From positions 1-64,000 of the forward strand of contig CALWRP010000103.1 of assembly GCA_944383955.1 (NCBI GenBank): a stretch of DNA of 64,000 bases, written 5' to 3'. Below the pieces are notes generated by a model that searched no databases, was not told where the DNA came from, and saw nothing but the letters and a program-made list of their open reading frames with translations. Of the stretch, positions 50,154 to 58,558 are shown piece after piece. Within the stretch, counting starts at the first letter, position 1; every line of letters starts with the position of its first letter. The position numbers were made by a program, and so were the translations under genes. The DNA comes from an uncultured Clostridia bacterium (GTDB lineage: Bacteria; Bacillota; Clostridia; Oscillospirales; Acutalibacteraceae).

Positions 50154-51005
50154 ATGCAGATCCCGGCGTCTCTCTTTCACAACGACACGGCGCACCGCAG
50201 CCTGTCGCAGGATCCCGTCAACGGGATCCTCAGCTGTGGCTTTCTGGCAAAGCCCACGGATCGTTTTTCGCACGATACGGTTCTGTTTTCCCATTACGGA
50301 GCGTTTCTTCTGCTCAGCGGCTCCGGCCGGTACTCCGATCCGACCGGCAGGGAGGAGGCGCTTTCCCCCGGCTGCTTTGTGCAGAGAATGCCGGGAAAGC
50401 CCCACGTCACCGAGGTGACGCCGGACGGAAAATGGCTGGAATTCTACGTGTGCTTCGGGCGCGACTATTTTGAGTATATGGCAAATCAGGGCCTGCTGAG
50501 CAGGCAGCCTGTTTTGTTTCACGCCCTGACGCCGGCTCTTCTCGGCTCCTGCCGCGCCCTGCTCGAACGCTTCCGCACGGTTCCCGAGGGCAGGAGCTTT
50601 TCCCTGTTCCTCTCCCTGCAGGAGTTCGCCGTCACTCTCACGCAGACCGCGCTGCAGGAGCGGTTCACCGGTTGGGACGGCGCGCTGACGCGGGCCTCGG
50701 AGCTTCTCTGCGTTCCCGGAGAGGAGTCCTATCCCTCTCCCGCGGCGGTAGCCGCTCAGGTGGGAATGGAATATGAGACCTTTCGCAAGAGATTCCGGGG
50801 CGCGTTCGGCTGCCCGCCGGCCGCCTATCAGATGCAGCATCGGCTCAACGAATCAAAACGGCTGCTCCTGGATACGGGCATGAGCGTGCAGGAGATTGCG
50901 AGTGTTTGCCGTTTTGCCGATGGGTTTGCCTATTCGAAGGCCTTTCGCCGCAATTTCGGGCTCTCACCCACGCAGTTCAGAAAGAGCTTTTCTCATTTTG
51001 TCTGA
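50154..51005 (+). CDS. AraC-family transcriptional regulator
   Basis: 283 residues: an N-terminal cupin-like sensor domain (FGAFLLLSGSG-type stretch at about 48-58, then PGCFVQRMPGKPHVTEVTPDGKWLEFYVCFGRDYF), a linker, and the C-terminal pair of helix-turn-helix motifs (about 195-280) with AAQVGMEYETFRKRFRGAFGCPPAAYQMQHRLNESKRLLLDTGMSVQEIASVCRFADGFAYSKAFRRNFGLSPTQFR. It is divergent from the URO-D-like gene and most likely controls it. The start follows GATGAGGTGA. A strong terminator follows. Confidence 0.92.
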   Translation: MQIPASLFHNDTAHRSLSQDPVNGILSCGFLAKPTDRFSHDTVLFSHYGAFLLLSGSGRYSDPTGREEALSPGCFVQRMPGKPHVTEVTPDGKWLEFYVCFGRDYFEYMANQGLLSRQPVLFHALTPALLGSCRALLERFRTVPEGRSFSLFLSLQEFAVTLTQTALQERFTGWDGALTRASELLCVPGEESYPSPAAVAAQVGMEYETFRKRFRGAFGCPPAAYQMQHRLNESKRLLLDTGMSVQEIASVCRFADGFAYSKAFRRNFGLSPTQFRKSFSHFV

Positions 51006-51024
51006 CGAAGCTCCCGGACTCATA

Positions 51025-51080
51025 AGGAAAGGCGCGTTCCGTGCGGCCGGTGCCGGCGGAACGCGCCTTTCCTTCATTTT
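51025..51080. terminator. Bidirectional terminator between araC-type gene and sdaAA
   Basis: 16-bp perfect arms AGGAAAGGCGCGTTCC (51025-51040) and GGAACGCGCCTTTCCT (51058-51073), then TCATTTTTA, between convergent genes. Confidence 0.85.
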
Positions 51081-51106
51081 TACCCTCTTCGTCCCGCGGG
51101 AAGAGG

Positions 51107-51979
51107 TCAGCCCTCCTCCGCCAGCCGTCCGGCGATTGCCTTCCCCGTAGGCGTGGCGGCGAGACCGCCCGCGCCCGTCTCGCGCAGGGAGTCGTCCATC
51201 GAAGCGCCGACCTGCGCCATCGCGTCGATCCCCTCGTCGGCCGGGATGCGGCACTCCACGCCCGCGAGCGCCATGTCGGCGCAGCTCAGGGCGTTGACGG
51301 CTCCCACCACGTTGCGGTGGACGCAGGGAACCTCCACCAGCCCGGCGACCGGATCGCAGACGAGCCCCATCAGGTTCGACAGCGCCATCGCGCAGGCGTG
51401 CGCGCACATGGCGGGCGTCCCGCCGCGCAGCTGCGTCAAAGCGGCCGCCGCCATCGCCGAGGCCGCGCCCACCTCCGCCTGGCAGCCGCCCTCCGCCCCG
51501 GAGATCGAGGCCCGCGTGGCGATCACCTGCCCGAAGCCCGCCGCGACATACAGGGCGCGCAGGATTTCCTCCTCATCCTCTCCGCGGCGCAGAAGAGGAA
51601 GCAACACAGCCGGCAGCACGCCGCACGAGCCGGCCGTCGGCGCGGCGACGATGCGCTTCATGCAGGCGTTGCACTCGCTGACCTTGAGCGCCTCCGCCAC
51701 GACCTCCTGGAAGAACTCTCCGCCGTAGAGGGCGCCGCCCGCCATGGCGGCCTGCACCTTGGCGCTGTCTCCGCCCGCGAGCCCGCTGTGCGAGCGCTCC
51801 TCGGGGCGGTAGTTGTCCCCGGAGGCCTTCATCGCCTCCCACAGCCGCCTCATCTGCCGCAGGGAGTCCTCCCGCGTGCCCTGTCCCTCCCGCAGATCCT
51901 CGAGGAGGATGTGCTCCCAGAGCGGGAGCCCCGCTTTAGCCGCTCCGCTGAGCAGAGCGGCGATGGAATCGATTGCCAT
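51107..51979 (-). CDS. sdaAA: L-serine dehydratase, alpha subunit (Fe-S type)
   Basis: 290 residues. It deaminates L-serine to pyruvate and ammonia using an oxygen-sensitive [4Fe-4S] cluster. Diagnostic segments are CNACMKRIVAAPTAGSCGVLPAVLL, SGAEGGCQAEVGAASAMAAAAL, CDPVAGLVEVPCVHRNVVGAVNA and a late GGLAATPTGKAI; the Cys residues of these stretches hold the cluster. The start at 51979 is preceded by AAAGGAGG; an ATG-like upstream extension lacks a site. The beta subunit gene ends 13 bases before, so the pair is one operon, as in many anaerobic Firmicutes. Confidence 0.95.
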   Translation of the reverse strand: MAIDSIAALLSGAAKAGLPLWEHILLEDLREGQGTREDSLRQMRRLWEAMKASGDNYRPEERSHSGLAGGDSAKVQAAMAGGALYGGEFFQEVVAEALKVSECNACMKRIVAAPTAGSCGVLPAVLLPLLRRGEDEEEILRALYVAAGFGQVIATRASISGAEGGCQAEVGAASAMAAAALTQLRGGTPAMCAHACAMALSNLMGLVCDPVAGLVEVPCVHRNVVGAVNALSCADMALAGVECRIPADEGIDAMAQVGASMDDSLRETGAGGLAATPTGKAIAGRLAEEG

Positions 51980-51992
51980 GCCGCGCCTCCTT

Positions 51993-52655
51993 TCAGACGT
52001 CAAGGTTCAGCCGGGTGACGCGCGCCACGCCGTCCGCCTGCTCCAGCTCCCGCGCCAGCTCGGCGGGGATGAACTGATCGCATTCAATCACCATCACCGC
52101 GTAGCCGCCGGGAAAATTCCGGCACAGCTGCATGGTGGCGATATTCAGGCCGAACCGCGCGAGCAGGGCCGTCACCACGGCGGCGCAGCCGGGCTTGTCC
52201 TCGTTGTGCACAATCAGCGTGTTGCTGCCGCCGGAGAAGCCCGTCTCGATGCCGTCCACACGGCAGATCTGGATCCGCCCGCCGCCGAGCGACGAAGCGA
52301 CGACGGAAAGGCTTTCCCCGTCCGCGTTCTCCACCGTCAGCGAGGCTGTGTTCGGGTGCGCGTTCTTGAGCGTTCCGGTGGTGAAGGAAAAGGCGAGCCC
52401 CGCCTTCTCCGCGAGGGAAAAGCTCTCCGGAATGCGCGGGTCGTCCGGGTGCATGCCGAGCAGCCCCGCCACGATGGCGCGGTCGGTGCCGTGCCCGCGT
52501 CCCGTCTGTGCGAACGAGCCGTGCAGCAGGATCTCGGCGCGCACCGGCTCGCCGCCGAGCATTGCGCGCGTCACAAGGCCGATTTTCGCCGCTCCGGCGG
52601 TGTGAGAGCTCGAGGGCCCCGTCATGATGGGGCCGATCACGTCGAACAGTCTCAT
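51993..52655 (-). CDS. sdaAB: L-serine dehydratase, beta subunit
   Basis: 220 residues. The opening MRLFDVIGPIMTGPSSSHTAGA is diagnostic; HGSFAQTGRGHGTDRAIVAGLLG follows, and the C-terminal ACT domain (about residues 145-220; NTLIVHNEDKPGCAAVVTALLARFGLNIATMQLCRN) may sense serine. It partners the alpha subunit. The start follows GGAGGGG. Its ATG overlaps the stop of the 89-residue gene (ATGA), so the two are translated together. Confidence 0.95.
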   Translation of the reverse strand: MRLFDVIGPIMTGPSSSHTAGAAKIGLVTRAMLGGEPVRAEILLHGSFAQTGRGHGTDRAIVAGLLGMHPDDPRIPESFSLAEKAGLAFSFTTGTLKNAHPNTASLTVENADGESLSVVASSLGGGRIQICRVDGIETGFSGGSNTLIVHNEDKPGCAAVVTALLARFGLNIATMQLCRNFPGGYAVMVIECDQFIPAELARELEQADGVARVTRLNLDV

Positions 52656-52921
52656 GGCGCTTCCCCTCCGCACAGGGCCTGAAACTGCCCCTCCAGCCAG
52701 CCGAGCGCGGCGTGGAAGCCCTCCTCGTCCAGGGCAAAGCTCTCGCTGGCGGCGATTTCGCTCTTCTCCATGCACAGCGGCCCCATCCACACCGAGACGG
52801 TGAGCTTTTCCTTATCCTTGGCGCTGAGCTTGTAGTTGAAGCCGTTCAGGCTGCCGCAGTAAATGTTGTAGTTGAGCGTGAAATAGTCCGCCTTCGGGAG
52901 CTCAAAGCGGTTTTCTTCCAT
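52652..52921 (-). CDS. Hypothetical 89-residue protein of the serine dehydratase operon
   Basis: 89 residues: NRFELPKADYFTLNYNIYCGSLNGFNYKLSAKDKEKLTVSVWMGPLCMEKSEIAASESFALDEEG and a helical C-terminus. It is acidic and has no Cys pair, signal or membrane segment. The stop shares bases with the sdaAB start, and the start follows AGGGGAA, so it is a real gene of the operon. It may be a small accessory protein for the Fe-S enzyme or for the NuoE-like protein upstream; I do not recognise a family. Confidence 0.7.
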   Translation of the reverse strand: MEENRFELPKADYFTLNYNIYCGSLNGFNYKLSAKDKEKLTVSVWMGPLCMEKSEIAASESFALDEEGFHAALGWLEGQFQALCGGEAP

Positions 52922-52959
52922 CTGAATTTCCCCTTCCCGTTTCTCTGCCGCGCCGTCTT

Positions 52960-53427
52960 TCAGGAGGAGCGCAGCTTCCTGACAAGCGCCGGGATCTGCT
53001 CCGGCGTCACATGGGGGAGAATTTCCCCGTCGACGAGGAGATTCGGCGCCGTGCCGCAGTGCCTGAGGCAGTTCTGTGTCCTGAGAAGGACGGAGCCGTC
53101 CGCAGAGAGCCCCTGGGCTGCGACGCCCAGCTCCCGCCGCAGCGCCTCCAGCACGGCGAAGCCTCCCTTGCCCCGGCAGCGCTCGCCGGTGCAGGCTGTG
53201 ATTTCGTGGCGGTATCGAGCCTCCCGCAGGCTCGGATAGCGCCTGACAAGCGCCGCCACAAGGCTTTCGGGCACGCCGCAGGCGCGCGCGGCCTCCCGCT
53301 GCAGCTCGGCCGGCACGCAGCCGCAAACCTCCTGTACCTCGCGCAGCAGCTCCACGACCACCGCCTGCTCGCTGCGGTCGCGCCGGCCGGCATAGAAATC
53401 GAATCGTTCTCTCAGCTCTTGTTCCAT
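52960..53427 (-). CDS. NuoE/HydC-like thioredoxin-fold [2Fe-2S] protein
   Basis: 155 residues of the NuoE family: an N-terminal helical region with VVVELLREVQEVCGCVPAELQREAARACGVPESLVAALVRRYPSLREARYRHEITACTGERC, then a thioredoxin-like [2Fe-2S] domain whose four Cys are in CTGERC and CLRHC (C-x4-C and C-x3-C) with GTAPNLLVDGEILPHV. Usually such proteins serve NADH dehydrogenases or electron-bifurcating hydrogenases, beside NuoF-like partners, but none is here. Its promoter on the minus strand is TTGCCT (53527-53522) and TATCAT (53504-53499). It heads an operon with the unknown 89-residue protein and serine dehydratase. Confidence 0.85.
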   Translation of the reverse strand: MEQELRERFDFYAGRRDRSEQAVVVELLREVQEVCGCVPAELQREAARACGVPESLVAALVRRYPSLREARYRHEITACTGERCRGKGGFAVLEALRRELGVAAQGLSADGSVLLRTQNCLRHCGTAPNLLVDGEILPHVTPEQIPALVRKLRSS

Positions 53428-53498
53428 GGGGAGCTCCTTTCCGCGTCTGCCGCAATCGGGCGCCCGCTTCGGGGCGATGATTCCAGCATACCCTTTTT

Positions 53499-53527
53499 AT
53501 GATACCCGTATGCGGGGCAAAAGGCAA
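53499..53527 (-). promoter_or_regulatory. Predicted promoter of the NuoE-serine dehydratase operon
   Basis: On the minus strand: TTGCCT (53527-53522), 17 bases, TATCAT (53504-53499). Confidence 0.6.
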
Positions 53528-53614
53528 GCGCAAAATCTTTGCCTCGGGGGAGAGGCGCGGCTTTCCGTTTCGGGCGTTCTCTCTGCAGCCGGTTCCCGCA
53601 GGAGAGGGCGGAAA

Positions 53615-53651
53615 ACGCGAAAAAGCAGAGGAGACGCGCTCCTCTGCTTCT
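53615..53651 (-). terminator. V/A-type ATPase operon terminator
   Basis: On the minus strand, AAGCAGAGGAG (53649-53639) pairs with CTCCTCTGCTT (53633-53623), followed by TTTCGCG; it lies 23 bases after the D-subunit stop. Confidence 0.85.
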
Positions 53652-53673
53652 CTCGGGCCGCGGGTGGGCGGCG

Positions 53674-54303
53674 CTATCCGTTTTTCCCGGACTGGGCGTT
53701 TTTCTGGCTTTTGATCACCTTCAGCCGCGAGAATTCCTCGCGCTCCTTTTCCTCGAGGGCGTCGGTGATGAATTTCACCGTCTCCTCGAAGCGCGGGATC
53801 ATGATGTTCTTGAGCGCGTTCGCCCGCTTCTGCGTCTTCTTGATCGCGTCCGCCAGGCGGTAAACGCTGTTCTCCACCTCGGCCAGCTCGGCGGTCAGCC
53901 GCTTGACCTCGTTGAACTGCGCGAAGGCCCGGTCGAGCATCGAATTGGTGCTCGAGAGCCCGTAGGGGACCGGGACGCTCTGCTCGGCGAGCGAGACCAT
54001 GGGAATCTCCACGCCCATCACGCTGCGGAAGGCAACATTGAGGTTGTTGTCCACCGGCACGGTGCGTGAGAGCTCGTGGCAGATGCCGAGGGAGATGTTG
54101 GCCATCTGCAGCGCCTTGTAGGCCTGCGCATAGGTGGTGTCGATCTTGTCCTGGATGGCCGAGGCGCGATCGATGAGGGCCATCATCTCGCGGATCAGGA
54201 TGTTGCGCTTGCGATCGAGAAGCTCGAAGCCTGTGCGGGACAGCTCCAACGACTTCTTGGTTGCGAGCAGGTTGCCCTTGGTTGGGACCGTCTGAACCGC
54301 CAT
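53674..54303 (-). CDS. ntpD: V-type ATP synthase subunit D
   Basis: 209 residues, the central-shaft subunit that couples rotation of the membrane ring to the A3B3 head. The typical opening VPTKGNLLATKKSLELSRTGFELLDRKRNILIREMM is seen, then long helices for the coiled-coil shaft, and a C-terminal helix RANALKNIMIPRFEETVKFITDALEEKEREEFSRLKVIKSQK. It starts 4 bases after the B subunit stop and is the last gene of the operon. Confidence 0.95.
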   Translation of the reverse strand: MAVQTVPTKGNLLATKKSLELSRTGFELLDRKRNILIREMMALIDRASAIQDKIDTTYAQAYKALQMANISLGICHELSRTVPVDNNLNVAFRSVMGVEIPMVSLAEQSVPVPYGLSSTNSMLDRAFAQFNEVKRLTAELAEVENSVYRLADAIKKTQKRANALKNIMIPRFEETVKFITDALEEKEREEFSRLKVIKSQKNAQSGKNG

Positions 54304-54306
54304 GGC

Positions 54307-55695
54307 TTACGCCTCCTTCTGATCGGGATGGTAGTACTGATCGAGCAGCCTGTCGTCCACGCGGTCGAGCTCCTCGCGCGGCAGGGTGGAGAGCAGCTGC
54401 CAGCCCAGATCAAGGCTCTCGCCGATGGCGCGGTTTTCGTTTGCGCCCTGGCTGACGAAGTGCTGCTCAAACTGCTTGCCGAACTCGATATATTTCTTGT
54501 CGGTGGGGGAGAGCTCCTCCTCGCCGATGACGGAGGCCAGCGAGCGCGCGTCCATCACCTTCGCGTAGGACGCGAACAGCTGGTTCGAGAGGGCGGAGTG
54601 GTCGGCGCGCGTGTAGCCCTCGCCGATGCCGTCCTTCATCAGACGGGACAGCGACGGCAGAATCGAGACGGGCGGATAGACGCCGGAGCTGTCGAGCGTG
54701 CGGTCGAGCACGATCTGTCCCTCCGTGATATAGCCCGTCAGATCGGGAACCGGGTGGGTCACGTCGTCGTTCGGCATCGTCAGGATGGGGATCTGCGTCA
54801 CGGAGCCGGATTTGCCGCGCACCATGCCGGCGCGCTCATAGAGCGAGGCCAGGTCGGAATACAGGTAGCCGGGGAAGCCCTTTCTGCCGGGGATTTCGCC
54901 CTTGCTCGAGCTGAACTCGCGCAGCGCCTCGGCGTAGGAGGTCATGTCCGTCATGATGACGAGGACGTGCATGCCCTGCTCGAAGGCCAGATACTCGGCG
55001 GCCGTCAGCGCGCAGCGCGGCGTCAGGATACGCTCGATGATCGGGTCGTTCGAGAGGTTGAGGAACATCACGACCTTCTGCAGCACGCCGGATTCGTCGA
55101 ACGAGCGGCGGAAGTACTCGGCCACGTCGTTCTTCGCGCCCATGGCGGCAAAGACGATGCAGAACTTCTCCTCGCCCTCGTCGCTGATGCGCGCCTGGCG
55201 GGCGATCTGCACGGCGAGCTCGTTGTGCTTCATGCCGGAGCCGGAGAAAATCGGCAGCTTCTGGCCGCGGATCAGCGTCATGAGCGTGTCGATGGTGGAA
55301 ATGCCCGTGTTGATGTAGTTTTTCGGATAGACGCGCGACACGGGGTTGATGGGCGTGCCGTTGATGTTGGCCCGCGCCACGGGGTAAATGTCGCCCAGGC
55401 CGTCGATCGGCCGCCCGGCGCCGTCGAAGACGCGCCCGAGCAGCTCGGGGGAGAGGGCCAGCTCCATCGGGTGGCCCTTGAGGCGCGTGCGGGTGTTGTC
55501 GAGCGAAATCCCGCGCGTGCCCTCGAAGACCTGGATGACGACGCGGCTGCCCTCCATCTGCACCACGCGGCCCTGCCGCAGGGTGCCGTCGTCGAGGCGG
55601 ATGTCCACAACCTCCTCGAAGGACGCGCCCTCCACGTCGTCCAGGACGATCAGCGAGCCGTTGATCTCGCGCACGCCCAAGTAATCTATCAGCAT
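54307..55695 (-). CDS. ntpB: V-type ATP synthase subunit B
   Basis: 462 residues, the non-catalytic nucleotide-binding subunit. [24 protein letters not shown] opens the beta-barrel; [19 protein letters not shown], the region of the degenerate P-loop ([18 protein letters not shown], no intact GKT), and [20 protein letters not shown]-type sequences follow. [31 protein letters not shown] is a known B-subunit stretch. The start follows GGAGGCGAC, 24 bases after the A-subunit stop. Confidence 0.96.
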   Translation of the reverse strand: MLIDYLGVREINGSLIVLDDVEGASFEEVVDIRLDDGTLRQGRVVQMEGSRVVIQVFEGTRGISLDNTRTRLKGHPMELALSPELLGRVFDGAGRPIDGLGDIYPVARANINGTPINPVSRVYPKNYINTGISTIDTLMTLIRGQKLPIFSGSGMKHNELAVQIARQARISDEGEEKFCIVFAAMGAKNDVAEYFRRSFDESGVLQKVVMFLNLSNDPIIERILTPRCALTAAEYLAFEQGMHVLVIMTDMTSYAEALREFSSSKGEIPGRKGFPGYLYSDLASLYERAGMVRGKSGSVTQIPILTMPNDDVTHPVPDLTGYITEGQIVLDRTLDSSGVYPPVSILPSLSRLMKDGIGEGYTRADHSALSNQLFASYAKVMDARSLASVIGEEELSPTDKKYIEFGKQFEQHFVSQGANENRAIGESLDLGWQLLSTLPREELDRVDDRLLDQYYHPDQKEA

Positions 55696-55719
55696 TGCTT
55701 CAGTCGCCTCCTTGCCGCG

Positions 55720-57486
55720 TCACGACGCCACCAGCTCGGCCAGCAGCCTGTCGATCTCCGCGATATACTCGTCGAAGAGATCGAGCCGGTTGTTCGGAAT
55801 GTCATACTTCATCTTCACCAGCTTGTCGAACAGCCCGGTTTCGAGGATGTTCGAGATCGGCACGCTGGCCGAGACGAGCTGGCGCGCCTTGCGGTACAGA
55901 TAGAGGATGACGCGCATCATCTGTTTCTGCTTCTCCAGGGGGACGAAGGTGTCGTCCTGGTGGAAGGCGTTCTGCTGCAAAAAGCCGACGCGGATGACGC
56001 GGGCCGTCTCGATCACGAGCTTCTGGTCGTCCGGCAGCACGTCGGAGCCAATCAGCTTGACAATCTCCATCAGCTGGCTCTCCTCCTGCAGCAGGCGGTT
56101 GATGCGGCGGCGGTATTTGATGAACTCCTCGCCGAGGTTTTCCGTGTACCACGGGTCGAGGTCGATGAAATATTCGCTGTAGCTCTGCGTCCAGTTGATG
56201 GCCGGATAGTGGCGGGCATAGGCCAGCGCCTTGTCCAGCGCCCAGAAGCAGCGCGTGAAGCGCTTGGTGTTCTGCGTCACCGGCTCGGAAAAATCGGAGC
56301 CCTGCGGCGACACCGCGCCGATGATCGTCACGGAGCCGTCGGAGCCGTTCAGGTTCACGCTCATGCCGGCGCGCTCATAGAATTCGGAGAGGCGGCTCGG
56401 CAGGTAGGCCGGGAAGCCCTCCTCGGCCGGCATCTCCTCCAGACGGCCGGAGATCTCGCGCAGCGCCTCCGCCCAGCGGGAGGTCGAGTCCGCCATGATA
56501 GCCACATGGTAGCCCATGTCGCGGTAGTACTCGGCCAGCGTGATGCCCGTGTAGATGGACGCCTCGCGGGCGGCCACGGGCATGTTGCTCGTGTTGGCGA
56601 TGAGGACGGTGCGGTCCGTCATCGGCCGGCCGGATTTCGGGTCGACAAGCTCGGAGAACTCGTCGAGCACCTGGCTCATCTCGTTGCCGCGCTCGCCGCA
56701 GCCGACATAGATGATGATATCGGCGTCGCACCATTTTGCCAGCTGGTGCTGCGTCATCGTTTTGCCCGTTCCGAAGCCGCCGGGGATGGCGGCGGTGCCG
56801 CCCTTGGCGATGGGGAAGAGGGTGTCGATGACGCGCTGGCCGGTGATGAGCGGCAGCGTCGTCTGCAGGCGCTGCGCCACCGGGCGCGGCGTGCGGATCG
56901 GCCAGTGCTGGCAGAGCGTCAGCTCGTGCAGGGCTCCCCGCTTGTCGCGCAGCACGGCCACCGTGTCGTTGACCCTGTGCTTTCCGTCGGGCTTCACAGA
57001 CTCGATGACGCCGCTCAGGGCGGGCGGCACCATGCAGCGGTGCTCGATGATCGGGGTCTCCGGGCAGACGGCGTAGATGTCGCCGCCCTTGACCTCGTCG
57101 CCGGGCTTCACCCGCAGCGCGACGTCCCATTCGCGGCCCTCGTCGAGGGCGGAGACGCTGCTGCCGCGGGAGATGAAGGCCCCGCTTTTTTCCTCGATCG
57201 CCTTGAGCGGGCGCTCGATGCCGTCAAAAATATTGTCCAGGATACCGGGGCCAAGCGTGACGTTCATCGGGCTGCCGGTGCCGGTCACGGGCTCGCCCGG
57301 GCGCAGGCCCGTCGTCTCCTCGTAGACCTGGATGGTGGTCAGCTCGCTCGTGATGCCGATGACCTCGCCCACCAGCCGCTCCTCGCCCACATAAACCATC
57401 TCCATCATGGAGAAGCTGTGGGACTCCTTCACCGTCACAACGGGGCCGTTGATCCCGTAAATGACATTCGTATCGTTCATTCGCAT
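55720..57486 (-). CDS. ntpA: V-type ATP synthase subunit A (catalytic)
   Basis: 588 residues. The P-loop GGFGTGKTMTQHQ (about residue 230) differs slightly from the usual GPFGSGKT but retains the Lys-Thr. The catalytic Glu region GCGERGNEM, the non-homologous V/A insertion region (about 110-190; VKGGDIYAVCPETPIIEHRCMVPP) and ADSTSRWAEALREISGRLEEMPAEEGFPAYL are all present. The start at 57486 follows AGGAAGGCGATG; a second ATG two codons later is the alternative. It is the core of the head and is flanked by E and B in the operon. Confidence 0.96.
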   Translation of the reverse strand: MRMNDTNVIYGINGPVVTVKESHSFSMMEMVYVGEERLVGEVIGITSELTTIQVYEETTGLRPGEPVTGTGSPMNVTLGPGILDNIFDGIERPLKAIEEKSGAFISRGSSVSALDEGREWDVALRVKPGDEVKGGDIYAVCPETPIIEHRCMVPPALSGVIESVKPDGKHRVNDTVAVLRDKRGALHELTLCQHWPIRTPRPVAQRLQTTLPLITGQRVIDTLFPIAKGGTAAIPGGFGTGKTMTQHQLAKWCDADIIIYVGCGERGNEMSQVLDEFSELVDPKSGRPMTDRTVLIANTSNMPVAAREASIYTGITLAEYYRDMGYHVAIMADSTSRWAEALREISGRLEEMPAEEGFPAYLPSRLSEFYERAGMSVNLNGSDGSVTIIGAVSPQGSDFSEPVTQNTKRFTRCFWALDKALAYARHYPAINWTQSYSEYFIDLDPWYTENLGEEFIKYRRRINRLLQEESQLMEIVKLIGSDVLPDDQKLVIETARVIRVGFLQQNAFHQDDTFVPLEKQKQMMRVILYLYRKARQLVSASVPISNILETGLFDKLVKMKYDIPNNRLDLFDEYIAEIDRLLAELVAS

Positions 57487-57553
57487 ATCATCGCCTTCCT
57501 GAAAGGACTATCCGGAGCGCCCCCGAGGGGAGCGTCCCGGCCATGCCGCCGTC

Positions 57554-58171
57554 TCAGCCAACCGAGAGCTGGGAAACCTCCTCAAACCAGTCCCGCTGGT
57601 TCTCCAGCAGGGCGTCGAGCGTGGAGTCGAGCTCGAGGTGCAGCGCGGCGCTCTCGGCGCGCAATCCGCCGATGGTGATGGTCTCATCCTCGCGGAACGA
57701 GCAGGGCGCGCCGAAGGCCTTTTGGATCAGCGGCTCGAGCGCGGCATCCTGCGGACGAAGCAGGAACACGATGTCGTCCGGCAGCCCGCGTCCCGCGGCG
57801 CGGCTCTCAAAGGCCCGGCGGGCCCGGTGCGCAAAGCGCTCGAGCATGGCGGGATAGCGCTCGCCCGTCGTCTCGTTTTGCAGAATGGCGGCGGCCTTGC
57901 GGAAGACCTCCTCCGTGATCTGCCCGCGCTTTTCCAGCAGGGCGCGCCGCCCGGCCATCTCGCGCTGGGCCAGCTCCCGGGAAATGCGGCCGCGCATGTC
58001 GGCCATTTCCTTCTGGATCAGGTGGTAGGATTCGACGAGCACCTCGTCCTCCGCCTCCTGAAGCTCCTTATTCTTGAAGTCCGCCACCTCATCCTCGATC
58101 TTCCGGCGCTGCTCGAGCGCGTAATGGTTGATCGCCTGATGGAATTTGGCGAGCTTTTCCTCGTTAGCCAT
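57554..58171 (-). CDS. ntpE: V-type ATP synthase subunit E
   Basis: 205 residues. A long N-terminal charged helix (NEEKLAKFHQAINHYALEQRRKIEDEVADFKNKELQEAEDEVLVESYHLIQKEMADMRGRISRELAQREM) forms the peripheral stalk, and a C-terminal globular part follows. Its place in the operon between F and A supports the call. The sequence family is weakly conserved, so the identification rests on this layout together with position. It is expected to pair with the H/G-type stalk protein encoded by the first gene of the operon. Confidence 0.88.
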   Translation of the reverse strand: MANEEKLAKFHQAINHYALEQRRKIEDEVADFKNKELQEAEDEVLVESYHLIQKEMADMRGRISRELAQREMAGRRALLEKRGQITEEVFRKAAAILQNETTGERYPAMLERFAHRARRAFESRAAGRGLPDDIVFLLRPQDAALEPLIQKAFGAPCSFREDETITIGGLRAESAALHLELDSTLDALLENQRDWFEEVSQLSVG

Positions 58172-58206
58172 AGGGGAATCCCTCCCGTCTCCGCCGTGTG
58201 CGGCGC

Positions 58207-58515
58207 TCAGATTTTAACGCCGATCGCCTCGCGCACATAGCGGGTAATTGAATCCTTGGTGCGCCCGTTTCCGTGTCGATCGGGAATCTCCACGATGAGA
58301 GGGCGCTTCTGGTTGAGCTTGAGATCGTAGATCAGCTCGGGGCACAGCTGCAGCAGCGTCTCCGTGATGAGCACCACGGCCACGTCCTCCATGGCCATGG
58401 CCTTGCGCAGGGCGTTCTCCACCTCCACGCGCTCATGCACCACAACGCCCTCGATGCCGGCCAGGCGCATGCCGACCTGGGTATCCACGTTGTCGCTGAT
58501 TAAATAAAAACGCAC
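58207..58515 (-). CDS. ntpG: V-type ATP synthase subunit F
   Basis: 102 residues: MRFYLISDNVDTQVGMRLAGIEGVVVHERVEVENALRKAMAMEDVAVVLITETLLQLCPELIYDLKLNQKRPLIVEIP-type sequence (quoted in parts: the Asp-Asn opening, the GVVVHER, VLITETLL and PLIVEIPDRHG motifs). This Rossmann-like small subunit sits on the central shaft beside D and controls rotation. It lies 36 bases upstream of E. The length is normal. Confidence 0.9.
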   Translation of the reverse strand: MRFYLISDNVDTQVGMRLAGIEGVVVHERVEVENALRKAMAMEDVAVVLITETLLQLCPELIYDLKLNQKRPLIVEIPDRHGNGRTKDSITRYVREAIGVKI

Positions 58516-58558
58516 CGGCGCACCTGCTTTCCGTTCGGTTGCTTTGCCGCCGGGGGCG

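Noticed and set aside
54076-57678. 1200-codon open frame on the plus strand
   Set aside because: It lies opposite the D, B and A subunit genes of the ATPase; its composition (Ala/Arg/His/Val/Asp-rich) is that of a GC-rich shadow frame and it has no recognisable domain.
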